A stretch of 64,000 nt of DNA from assembly GCA_022419385.1 (NCBI GenBank), contig JAJUBI010000007.1, forward strand, positions 3,381,768 to 3,445,767, written 5' to 3'. Shown here piece by piece: positions 23,721 to 34,486 of the stretch (position 1 is its first letter; the number at the start of each line of letters is the position of its first letter). Made by a program: the position numbers and the translations under genes. Source of the stretch: Paraconiothyrium sp. Pb-2020 (lineage: Eukaryota > Ascomycota > Dothideomycetes > Pleosporales > Didymosphaeriaceae). The notes beneath the pieces were generated by a model. It was given only the letters and a program-made list of their open reading frames with translations. It searched no databases and was not told the DNA's origin.

Positions 23721-24798
23721 CTACGTACCCTCGCACACCTTGGGATCAACAGGCGACCCCTCAATCATCTTTCCATCCTTGCACAGCCACGAGCCAATGA
23801 AGAAGTGCTTCGTCAACACATCCGGGTGGTCGTCGGAGATGTCGCCCAGCGAGCCGAACGCAATCTTCGGCATGACCAGCACGTCGCCGATGAGCATCGG
23901 CTTCTCCATGTGCGTCATTTCGTCGCCTGTGTGCGCGACGCCCGTGACCTTAGTGAAGTAGTCCATGAAGATCTTGGTAAAGGTCCACGGGCCGGTGGTG
24001 CCCATTATATCGGGGAACGACGCGGATTCATCGGCGTGGTGGGAGGCGACTAGCTTGCGGAGGTTTTTCTCCGTCAGGTGCACGAGTTCCTCGATGATGG
24101 GGTGCCCTGGCTTCGCCATGAGGACGAACTGCGCGAGCTGGATGCTGTACGGTTGTCCGTCCCAGATTTTGTTGTGGTTTTCGTCGCGCTCGATGCCGAT
24201 GATTACGTTTACTTTGTCCGCGTATTCGGCGGGGATCCAGGTCTTGACGGGCTTGCGCGCTTTGACGTCGATGTCGGCCCAGACGCCGCCTTCCTTGAGG
24301 AGGATGAGGTAGCGCAGGTAGTCTGCTTTCATGACGGCGTTGTCCAGGCTGGTGAAGAGGTCGGAGACGACTTTGGGGAAGTTGTCGAGGATGTAGGCGT
24401 CTTCGTTTGCGTCGGTGATGCGCTCGTAGCGGTACTCGGGGTTTATGGTGCGCCATTCGTGGCCGAGGCCTTTGGTGCGTTCGGTGGGCTCCTCCGAGTC
24501 GTCTTTCCAGCTCTGCCAGAGTTTGCGGGGCCAGGTCGCGTTGGCGATGCCGTCCATGGAGGTGCACGAGGCTGTGCGCGCGGGTCAGTATTCGCAATTC
24601 ATAGCGGTTCAGACCAGAGCAAGGGCGAGCTGAGCGCAGCAGACGAAACTCACCATGGTACGGGGTGAACAACAGCGTCTCGTTGTGGATCTGATATACA
24701 TGGGTAGACAGCAGGAAAAACGAGAAGACGATCAGACAGCCGACGAGCAGGTAGCGGCGCGACGAGGCAACATTAGATATAAAGGCAAGCGCAGACAT
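23721..24798 (-). CDS. OCH1-like GT32 mannosyltransferase
   Basis: Golgi type II membrane glycosyltransferase, GT32 family, resembling initiation-specific alpha-1,6-mannosyltransferases. Exon 1 is 24798-24654 and exon 2 is 24571-23721 (82-bp phase-1 intron), giving 331 residues. The N-terminus has a single membrane anchor (YLLVGCLIVFSFFLLSTHV), then the stem and the catalytic domain starting PRKLWQSWK. The GT32 DXD motif is GGVWADIDVKA (Asp-Ile-Asp, metal and sugar-nucleotide binding), preceded by KADYLRYLILLKEGG. Later segments AKPGHPIIEELV and TGPWTFTKI are also family-typical. Expected role: adding mannose to N-glycans or mannan; the exact linkage cannot be read from sequence. Neighbours are unrelated. 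Confidence 0.9.
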
Positions 24799-26025
24799 TG
24801 TCGAAGACGCACAGGGTAAAGAACGTGTGAAGAAGGGCAGGCAGGCTGCAGTCGCGCGAGGGGCCCGGCAGGTCTAGTACTTTAGGGCCGGGGCCTTTCC
24901 TGTGCATTTTCTCCCGCTTACGCTAGGATTCGCATCCTTGCCGCAATGGGGGCTTGGAGCTGGCCGCTCTGGGCGCTGCGGTTGCGCCCCGTAATTTGCT
25001 CCTGCGCGCGACAGAGCGGCAGAATTTTCTCACTGCGGCGAACCTCCGCTGTCTAGCGCAGAAGAGGAGTCTCGCGCTGCGCTTCTGCAGGTTCAGCTTG
25101 TAGTTGGGTCCCAAGCAGCGGACCAGAGCCATCTACCTGCCTTCACCGCCCGCGCGACCGCCTTTGAAAAGGGGCTCCGCTGACGGCTGCCCGCGGGGGT
25201 CGTTCGCTCGGTCTGCGAGGCGACCTGTTTCAAGTGCATCGCCAAGAAAGGCTGAGTAAAGGACGACATTCGGCATGCGGTGATCTCGCTAATCATGCCG
25301 CGCACCCGCGAGTACTGCCAGTGGTAAGACATGCCAAGCCCCAGCGGAGTGGAACATGGGAACTAAAAACATGGTGTGTAAAGTAGGTTGATGGTTGTAT
25401 CCGCATTTGCTGATATACAGCTTCTTTCATTGTCGACGTCTTTATAGAACGTTGCTGTCAAGTCGCAGCAGCTATCCGCTAACACATGTCATCTCGTGCC
25501 AGCCATCGGATGCTACGCAGTCGCATGGTTTAACCCACTACGCTGGTTGAGCTGGGTACAAGCGACGTTCAGATCAGCAGGTAACACGGACCTCTCTTGG
25601 GTGAGCAGAACAAACATCAAGGTTCACAGGGCCGCATGTGAATGAATACACATGAGAGCCAAAGACTTTGATTGGAAGGAGAAGCTTCACATAGCACAAC
25701 AGAGAAATAATGAGGAGACCATGTTGTCTTCGTGTATGTTACTCTGAGGACCACAACGTAAGAATAACCAGTGCTGCGGCCAATTTTCATACAGTAGTAT
25801 ATATATCCCATCAAGTGCTCTCATCCGTCTCATCCTGCAGTTCGTGGGTTCTGGAATAGAAAGGCTAGGGTTGGATGCATAAATGGATTACTTTCGACAT
25901 TTTGCTAATTATCTAGAGTATTGGAACATACGGTAAATCTTACTTCTTATTGCGCTTGGGACGCTTGCCTGTCAATCCAGTACAGATCTTTTCAATCGCG
26001 TCGCAGCGAAGCTATATAGCTGCAA
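24799..26025. other. Intergenic region, nothing recognised
   Basis: About 1.2 kb. The part from 24840 to 25350 is GC-rich and the rest AT-rich. Only short frames without known domains. Confidence 0.6.
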
Positions 26026-26645
26026 TTAAAACGTTCGATCCCACTTTCGCTTCTCCCCATGCTGCGCAGCTCGTCTCGCTCGCAAACTTGACTCTACTAG
26101 TCTTTTGCGCCGCTCAATTATCTGGCAAGCCTTGTTGATTTCTCGCTTGAGGCGATTCAACTCTGCTCTGATCTGATTCTCCCTAGCCTTCGCCGTATTG
26201 CAGATTTTCTTGATAGTATGTATCTCTGCCAGCTCTTGCGGAGATAACATCCCTTCAGCGTCTGCTTTTTTTATTGCGGTTTTAGGCTGCCAACCCCTGA
26301 GTAACATGCCATCGGTCGCAACCATCAGACTGTCGCCACGGTAACAAGATCAGCGAATGATTCCATCTTCTGAGCGAGTTCTTGGAAACCATCGCTCGGC
26401 CCTGGAGGCAGTAGAGGCGTCCAATCCGGATCGTTGGGCCACTCGAAGTTGACGATGGCTGGGTCGCGTGTTCGATGATTTATCGTAGTAGAGGTCGCAA
26501 GGTGAGCCGAATTCTCAGATCGTGGAGTCTCATTAGCTCCTGCCATGTCCTCAATATTTTGCTTTTGCATAGAGCCAAACATCTCCTCAAACGTCCTCTC
26601 AATGACGTTATTCTTGTCTGTACGGCCTTCTCGGTGCGCTGACAT
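26026..26645 (-). CDS. Small hypothetical protein, possibly frameshifted
   Basis: Two minus-strand frames abut and overlap at 26325-26327. The first (26645-26325) is acidic and polar, starting SAHREGRTDKNNVIERTFEEMF. The second (26325-26026) is basic and helical (ENQIRAELNRLKREINKA), likely a coiled coil. Together they look like one protein of about 205 residues with one missing base near 26327, but a short intron or two separate genes cannot be excluded. No family recognised; no signal peptide or membrane segment. Confidence 0.4.
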
Positions 26646-27267
26646 GATAATGGATGTGGAAACATCAAGCGAATGATGGCGGATCTGCTATCCATAATTT
26701 TGGGAGGAATTCCCTGTGAAAATGAACTTGGTCTTTGGAATGCGATTGCTGTTAGGCCACCACGCAGGAGCACTAGACCGCGTTGAACCACACTAGAGCA
26801 GCGCGCCTTCCCTCTCGCTGTGCTACCACTCCCTCGGATACCCGCATCTACATCAACATCGTAACTTCACCTTGGCATGCCCAATACCATCAGTAACCTG
26901 CCACCATCTTCGATTCTCAAAAACCATCTGGACGATGTTCTGGGCCATTGACGACTCCCGAGCGATGTCTTCAAAGCGACTTCTCCGCATACTCGGATAT
27001 CGTCACCCGCATCGTGCTCACCTCCAGGATATGGTATACCATGTTTGATAGCGACTCGATGCCGCGCTAGCTGCAATACCCCATGGGGATTTCGAACTAA
27101 TGCACCAACCCCCGCTTCGAAGGGTGATCATCCCGCGGTTCGAACACAGCTGGTTGGCTGCAATGGTCTCGACGTAGCTTGCAAGCTGCCGCAACAGCTG
27201 TATAATAAGGCTTATCGTTGCCGGGATAGCACGCGCTCTCACCGAGTACCAAGTGTCTGCGAGCACC
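26646..27267. other. Intergenic region upstream of the sugar transporter
   Basis: About 620 bp including the transporter promoter. Overlapping short frames on the minus strand carry no known domain. Confidence 0.55.
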
Positions 27268-28948
27268 ATGACGCGTACCAGTGGCTACAATGTAGCCGTA
27301 GGCTTGATCGTTGCAGTTGGAAGCTTCACATACGGATTCGGTAGTCATTTTCTCCCCAAAATGGTTCAATTCTCTAACCATTGGTTCAGGCTTCGCTTCC
27401 TTCGCGACCAGCATAGGCCAACCTGGATTCTTCGCCTACTTCAATCTCAGTACAACTGGCCCTGGCGCCTCCTACACCAACTCTATCATCGGCGCTGTGA
27501 ACGCTCTCTTTTTCTTCGGCGCTTGCCTAGGCGGCCTCATCGGCGGTCCCACCGCAAACAAAATCGGTCGCAAATGGTCTCTCTTCGGCGCATCACTCAT
27601 TTCCATCATCGGCGGCGCCTTGACAGCAGGCAGCGTGCACGTCGCCATGTTAATCGTCGTCCGAATACTACAAGGAAGCGGTCTCGGCGCTCTAGCAACG
27701 CTCGTCCCCATCTACCTCTCTGAAGCATCCACGCCCTCGAAACGAGGGATGTTGACCGGCCTCCACGGATTCTTTCTAGTCTCTGGATACAACATCTCCG
27801 CCTGGGTCGGCTTCGGCTGTTTCTTCTCCTCCAACCTGACCTTCGGGTGGCGCGGGCCCCTGGCGTTCACATGCATTCCGCCTCTCATCCTGCTCATCGG
27901 GTGTCTCTGGATCCCCGAGTCGCCCCGCTGGCTCATTATGCAGGGCCGAAACGATGAAGCCTGGGCTATCTTATCGCGCCTACACAATGACCCGGCCGAT
28001 GTCGACGACGTCGCTGCGCATGAGGAGTTTTACCAGATGAAGAAGCAGATCGAGTTCGAAGCGCAGAATGCCAGCGGGTATATGGCCATCTTTCGCACAC
28101 CGAGCTACCGGAAGAGAGCATTTTTGAGCTGCTTTGTACAGTATGCTGCGAATGCGACGGGAGGACTTGTCATAAACTACTACTCTGTCATCATCTACGG
28201 GAATCTAGGGTTGACGGGTTATTTGCCGTTATTGATGTATTGCATCTACACGCTGATCGGCGCGCTGGGGAACTTATTCTCTTTGTTAACGATCGACAAG
28301 ACAGGTCGACGCTTCGTACGTTCCGTTCAACCCCACTCCACAGTCAACGAACTAAACGACTGACTGACCTTAGGCCCTCCTAACCGGCTTCACCGGCTGC
28401 CTCATCTGCGTCGCCATCGAAGCCGCCATGGTCGGCGCCTACGTCGACACGCCCACGCCCTCCCTCGCCGGCCAAAAAGTCGCCATCGTAGCAATCATGA
28501 TGTACGTTCCTCAACCCCAACGCACATATCCGCACCTTCTCTCCCTCTAACACCCCCCAGGTTCGTCTTCTTCTACGGCCTCTTCATCGACGCCGCCTCC
28601 TTCATCTACAGCGCCGAAATCCTCCCGACAAACATCCGCTCCTCGGGCGTCGCCCTCGCAACTACGACCTACTTCATCGCGTGCATCACCTTCGTCACCC
28701 CGGGTGCAACCGCCATCGCGTCCATCGGATATAAGTATTTCATCATATTCGCGTGCTTGACGCTAGTGTCTGTGGTGGTTATCTACTTTATGTATCCTGA
28801 GACGAAGGGTCGGAGTTTGGAGGAGTTGGCGGAGCTGTTTGGGGAGAGGGTTGTGGTTCGGTTGACGGATGCGAGTGAGGGTGAGAGGAGGGGGGTAGAG
28901 GGGGAGATTAAGAGGGAGATGGTGGCGGAACATAATGAGAAGGTTTAA
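27268..28948 (+). CDS. MFS sugar transporter
   Basis: Twelve-helix sugar porter of 504 residues, plasma membrane, predicted proton symport of a mono- or disaccharide. Exons 27268-27340, 27390-28315, 28374-28501 and 28561-28948 (introns 49, 58, 59 bp, all in frame). Sugar-porter signatures: NKIGRKWSLFGA after helix 2, RILQGSGLGALATLVPIYLSE, PESPRWLI after helix 6, DKTGRR between helices 8 and 9, SAEILPTNIRSSG and the C-terminal PETKGRSLEELAELF. The ATG at 27268 is used because the upstream in-frame codon is GTG. Exon 1 fuses at FTYGFG|FASFATSIGQPGFF. Not evidently part of the polyketide cluster. Confidence 0.92.
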
Positions 28949-29757
28949 GGAGGGTAGATAGGGGGCTGTATACTACCGTATGAAAGATTCATGTGGCCGC
29001 GCTTTTTTCTTTTGCTGTTGTTGTCTTTGGGGCAATGTGCACGGAAGATAACATGTTTTCCACGTTATCGGTGCTGTTTGTAAGATTCGCGGCCAGCTTG
29101 ACGATATCTAGAATAGGAGGGTTCTATAAAGATTAATTCCTATGGCTTTATAGGTAGTTGATTGAGGACTTTTAGTAGAGGTTTTCGAGGCATGAGACGG
29201 TATTGACTAATCTTAGAAAGCCAATTGAACCTATCATAATAAGAACTTGCTCTATTAAATAAGAACGTACGGTCTACTATTATGTCTGCTCTTTCATGGT
29301 AAGGTGGTCTCGGAACTTGCGAAACGAGAAGATTTCTCTCGAGGCTGTCGATATGGTGGATACGGCAGTAGCGAGTTTCGATGTATGGGAGACAACTTTG
29401 GGGCACTGCGATCCAGTGAGTGTGAGATCAAAACTGAGTTGAAGCGCGATACTGTCGTTCCAAATCATACTACTTGCAGACTTTGAATGGTGCAACGCCA
29501 CTACGCCTTTCCAAGGAAGGCTTGGTCTGGGTTGTGAGTCTGTCCATTTATCCCGGACAATCGGCGGTTTACCAGCGATGATGCAGTACGAGGGTACGCG
29601 TGTTGATGGCGGGGTCAAGGTCGTACAAGCTCTGATAGGACTTCGAACACTGAGCGCCTGCACGAAAGGAGGGGAACTTACGCACCAGAACGCCTATCGA
29701 CACTCCGTGTTTTACAAACCCCAACTGTCTTATTTCAACGGTGTACGACGGTGCGAA
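28949..29757. other. Intergenic region upstream of the deaminase-MYND gene
   Basis: About 800 bp. A 127-codon minus frame (29280-29663) and an in-frame upstream ATG of the next gene (29578) fall here. Neither gives a recognisable protein. The first 300 bp are AT-rich. Confidence 0.5.
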
Positions 29758-32700
29758 ATGACGAAGCAGCGAAAGAATAAACCATCGAGAAAAAAAAAGG
29801 CGTCGACGACCAAGCAAAAGTCTTTCAATATACAGAGACCTAAGTCTGTCGCCGACAATATCGGGGATGCCATCAGCCTGCTAGCCTTGCTCGGACGACC
29901 ACTTCAGGATCCGCGCCCTTCGGAGATCGTCGATAAAGCTGGGACAGACGAGGATCCAGATGAGAAATATTTCTCTTCAATTGCAGAAGATGACGAAGAG
30001 AATGTGGACCTCGAAGACCTGGAATCTTTCGAGGACGAGGCCGCGACGGGTAATCCGTCTACTCCAAAAGAAAAGCGCATCGTGGCGATCAAGAAAATAT
30101 TACTAGATCGTCTCGCCGAAATACTGGCGAGATTCAAGTCTTCACCAAAGACGAAGAACCATCATCTCGATGCGAAACATGTCTGTGCTACGATGTTACG
30201 AGAGCACAAGGGCGCACAATGTCTCCAAATCCTCTGCGCAAAGAATGAGGGACTTGATGCCGTTGATAAACAGTTTCTGAATGATTGGACAGAGCTGATG
30301 GCTGCAATTGCCGGCAAGGAGAAAGCGACTGACGAGCAAAGGTCCTCTCTCTTAGACATGCTGGTACAACATCAGTGGCCTCGTATTGTCTACTACCTTG
30401 AGCAGATCGCAGACACATTCCGGAAGCAGCAGCATGACCGTAGTGGGCCTTGGAATAGGGTATTGCAACCGCTGACGGCTGCTTCATTGAAGCAACTTCC
30501 GTGCCCTATGGATGCGAGGAAATGGGAAGATCACCTGGGGTTGCAATACATGATATTGAAGGATGTGCTCCAGGACGACGAGCACGACTGCATAGCTGTA
30601 GAAAGCCAAGCCACCATTGTTAACACACGTATCGAAGCTCTGGACACACATCTACGAAAGATCTGTGATGAAGAATCTGCGCACGATTACGATGTTCCGA
30701 ATGTTGAGAATCTCGTTATCGCAGCATTCGGACTGTGGCGAACAGTTCAAACGAGGACAAGTTTCAAGGCTTCGATAGCCCGTATGTTCCCTGCTTCGAA
30801 GGCGCGTAGCGTCGCCGAGAGAGCCTTGCTGTTTCTTTGTAGGATCAAGTATGCACAGGAGGTCTTCATCGAAGCGGCCGAATCGATACCAGCGTTCCGG
30901 AAGATCAATATTGTACCAATTCCTTGGGAGAGGGATGCATCGCGGAACTTGGATCGACGCACAGTGGCACCAACACAGGTGCTTGAAAGGTTGGAAATAC
31001 CGGTTGAAACACATTGGACGGAGATGCTGCAAAGTCCTAAGGCCCAAGCGCGATACAGCTACCTACGTGCAGGGCCGCGACATATGCATGCCGAGATGCA
31101 AATGGCTCAACATTTTGACTGCATAGAGGCTAGCGGTGCTGAAGGAGCGGGGGAACTATATCCCTACGTCGGGTGTAGTAAGCTTTGTTGCTATCTTTGC
31201 TGTTGTTTCCTACTAGCCCACCGCCGATTCGGCTTTCGAGGAACACATATGGGGCTTACGAACATGTGGCTAGCACCTGTCGTGGACGTGCAAACCTATC
31301 CTGATCTACATCTTGCTAGCGAGAGGCTTCTGACCTACTTGAAGATGGCGCTCCGAACCACACTGTCCCAATCGTCCACCATGAGCCCAGGAGCCATGCG
31401 TGCACAGTCTACCCTCGGGCTGTCCACAGCGAAGCTCGCTCTACAAGATTTGGAGCCCATGGAGGAGTCGCGAGATGGGTTGAGGTGAGCCGATCTGGCC
31501 TGCGTATAAGGTGACCACTGACTATGTGGCAGGCGAATGATGATGTTCCCTGCAATTGTTGATGACGCTATGAGCGTCGTACCGATGCCAGGAAGACCAG
31601 GGTTCGCTACCATTCTTGGAAATTCTGGTCATGGCGTGATGCATATTGGGAGAGCCGAAAGAATATACATCGATCATATGCGCCAAAAGGAAGGACTGGA
31701 GCGGCTGGAAGAAGACACTTGTGCACTGAAGTCTCCGACCGTTTTCACATGCAGACGTTGCGGTAAACCCTCGGGAAAGCGATGCTCAAGCTGCCGGTCG
31801 TCGTTTTGCTCAATTTCTTGTATGCGGAAATCATGGAGGACTCATTTATTTGTCTGCCGGATTCCTCGTCGACCGAACGAGTTCGATTATCTGCAGCTCT
31901 ACACGAAATGCTGGCACCGATTGTACGCCCGACATGATGGCGCCCCTCCAGCGGAGGATTGCGATAGGTTCCTCAAAGCTCTCTTTGCTGACGATCATAT
32001 TTGTATGAGCTTTGGCTTCAATGCTTGTGTGACAGACGACCAGGTTTACTATTTGCTTTTCCTGTACGGACATCTCATCCGATCAAAACCAAGTATGGTA
32101 CTCCAGGAGTATCTTGTGAAAAACACCCTGTGCGATCTGATCAGAAGCTGGATCCAGATCCACAAGCAGCTTGGAATCTACGAGCATACCTCCATGGGAT
32201 GGCTCTGGTATCTGATGGATTCGCCCGCCGGGTTCGCGATACCAAACTTCACCAGTACATACGACCATCGAACCGTGGCGACGCTCTTAGTGAGGAAATC
32301 ATTTCAACTGGATCTGCATGATTACAAGCGAGACCGATTCTCTTGGTCTGAAGGCAGAGTATACTTACTGTACACGCTGCTGTATCGGGATTTCAATAAC
32401 ATTCCCGATACGTTAACGTCAGAGTGGCTTATTTTTGGATTCTGCTTTTGTAAGAGCTTCAGTCAAAGATCTGCTCTGCGGAACGCATTCCTCGAGCTTG
32501 CTGAGAGCGGCGCTTCTCTTGAAGCAATCGCACAAGCATGGGACAGCCGGGAACTTTTGGCATACATGAAACAACGCGGAATTGACACCTCTACTCTCGA
32601 GATCCATGGTATCCAACCTTACTGCCCTGGTCCAGAGGAGTTAGGAGCATATCGTCTTGTCGTGGAAGTTAGTCACACGATGTCCGGCGCTTACTGTCGC

Positions 32701-33075
32701 TGTTTCCGATGGAGCCCTAATAGAGCCTGCCAATACCATCACAAGTACGAGCCGCACCTCAGCTACGAATCTGATGGGGACTATGGTTTTCACGCGACAC
32801 GCCCGTGGGAGCGATGGCAACTATTCAACTTCTATGCCAGGCTTTTCTCTCTTCCAGACTTCGATGTGCGAGCCTTACAACAATCAAGGAGGGATCCCAA
32901 CCCACATTCTCTGGAGAAATATGTGGAAGAACTGTATCCCGGATTTAGACGGGCTATATTCAACAAGTATTACGCGGATGCAATGTTTCCAAGGCTTGCC
33001 GCCACAGTCAGCTTTCCAAAAGGCAGGCCGTCGTGCCATTGCATAGTGCATGATGTAATTGCACCGCAGGGTTGA
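29758..33075 (+). CDS. OTT_1508-like deaminase fused to a MYND zinc finger
   Basis: Protein of about 1089 residues in two exons (29758-31484, 31533-33075; 48-bp intron with GTGAGC/CAG ends, AG|G split codon). The N-terminus is Lys-rich and disordered, then comes an acidic stretch and a helical middle. Residues near 440-500 show the zinc-dependent deaminase pattern: HAE at 444-446 (Glu as proton shuttle), then YVGCSKLCCYLC with Cys477, 478 and 481, and downstream RGTHM. This matches the OTT_1508-like deaminase family found in fungi and intracellular bacteria, known only from comparative genomics as putative nucleic-acid deaminases. Residues about 649-684 form a MYND finger (CRRC...CSSC...FCSISC...H...C). 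The C-terminal 400 residues are unknown. In-frame ATG at 29578 would add 60 residues. Next gene is a STAND protein on the same strand. Confidence 0.85.
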
Positions 33076-34486
33076 CAGTATAGATTTTAGTGTACAGGAG
33101 GTTCACGTCTGATTCGGAAAAAAATTGTCGACTGTGTGAACGGATGCCTGGATTGGATCGACCTTCTATTGTCCTGGCATGATAAGGGCCGTATCTCGAT
33201 TGGAGCTGCCCACATGCAGTAAGCTCTCCCAATACCAAATTCTACCAGCGCGTACGATCGTCAATGCCGAGCATTAATCTACGTAAACGAGCTTTCAGGC
33301 GATCAACGCATTCGAGTATAGCTTATACTTTATACTATCTAATAAGATATAATTTTGACTAAGTCCCAAACTATAGCTATCTATAGAGTCTTTTAAAATA
33401 TAATAAGTAACTAACACATACCTCTCTAATTCTAAGAGAGTAGCATAGTCCTGATATCTCACTAGCTAGTCCGCATATATGCCACTCTTAGGAACTAAGA
33501 TTTTACTTTATCGCAGAATAACGTCTCATGCGCGTGATGATCCAGATAGTGCATGTTGTTCAGCTGGTATGATAGATAATGTTGGATTAGTGACTACGCT
33601 AAAATTGACGTTCTATATGTTAGAAATCGATGCTATTCTTCTACATTCACTAATTAGGATTTGGCTGTCAGCAGTGTAACACACCACCATCTATGTTGAT
33701 GTATCGTCAGCTTATGCTGCAGCGTGTCTTTCGTAGCATGCACTATAGTCCTTCGTGCGCGATCCCCCCGGGGGGCTGATCCATGAGTCCAGCCGATTGA
33801 GCTAATGCACATCTTCACCCATTTTTGTTGCCTTACCTATCAGCTATGGGTGGCACTGCACATATCGGCATCATTTGTTATATCAGTCGAGTTGTGGATC
33901 ATGCGTCGGCAAGGCTGCGCAGCGAGGCGTGACCTCGATGCATATTCACACACATCTGCATGTCGACATCCATCACCGCGACTACTGTATTGACAGAGGC
34001 TTCCCATTCGGGTCGCATTCGCACATAATAAGCTGTGCTGTGCCACGTATCAGCATTCTTGATATGGGATTGGTCAACGGGTCTCACCGGAAACAGCCAT
34101 GGATCGGCGTTCTCGTATTCGTGGCCAATCGTCCCACCACACACAGGTGCACGCCCGCATTAACAAGCATCCATCTCCGATCCCAACAGCTTCAACACAA
34201 ACTACTGGATTGGGAATGCTTCCCTTTAGACATTGTGAGTGGGTAGTAAGGGCACTGATCCCATCGCTATCATTTTGAAGCATGCATTACTTCAGCTTAG
34301 ACTTTAAGAAGTCGGATTCGACTGCAGCCGAAGCCTGTGCTATCAATAGATCAGGCTGCCAAGACGGTTTGTCTGCGCAGAGAAAAATTTACTTAAAACA
34401 TGGGTTGGGACGTCTGCATGATTTCTTTTCCAGCCTGACCACTACTCGACCGCATCGACAGCCGTGGTTCATCGATACCGACTAAA
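33076..34486. other. Intergenic region with AT-rich tract and a sequence duplicated at 40.1 kb
   Basis: About 1.4 kb. Positions 33160-33290 recur, diverged, near 40110-40233 (shared core TACGATCGTCAATGCCGAGC). Positions 33300-33700 are strongly AT-rich, as expected of sequence decayed by repeat-induced point mutation. No gene recognised. Confidence 0.65.

Noticed and set aside
24078..24668. 196-codon plus-strand open frame
   Set aside because: Antisense of the GT32 mannosyltransferase; composition (Asp/Val/Gly runs) is typical of a shadow frame in GC-rich coding DNA.
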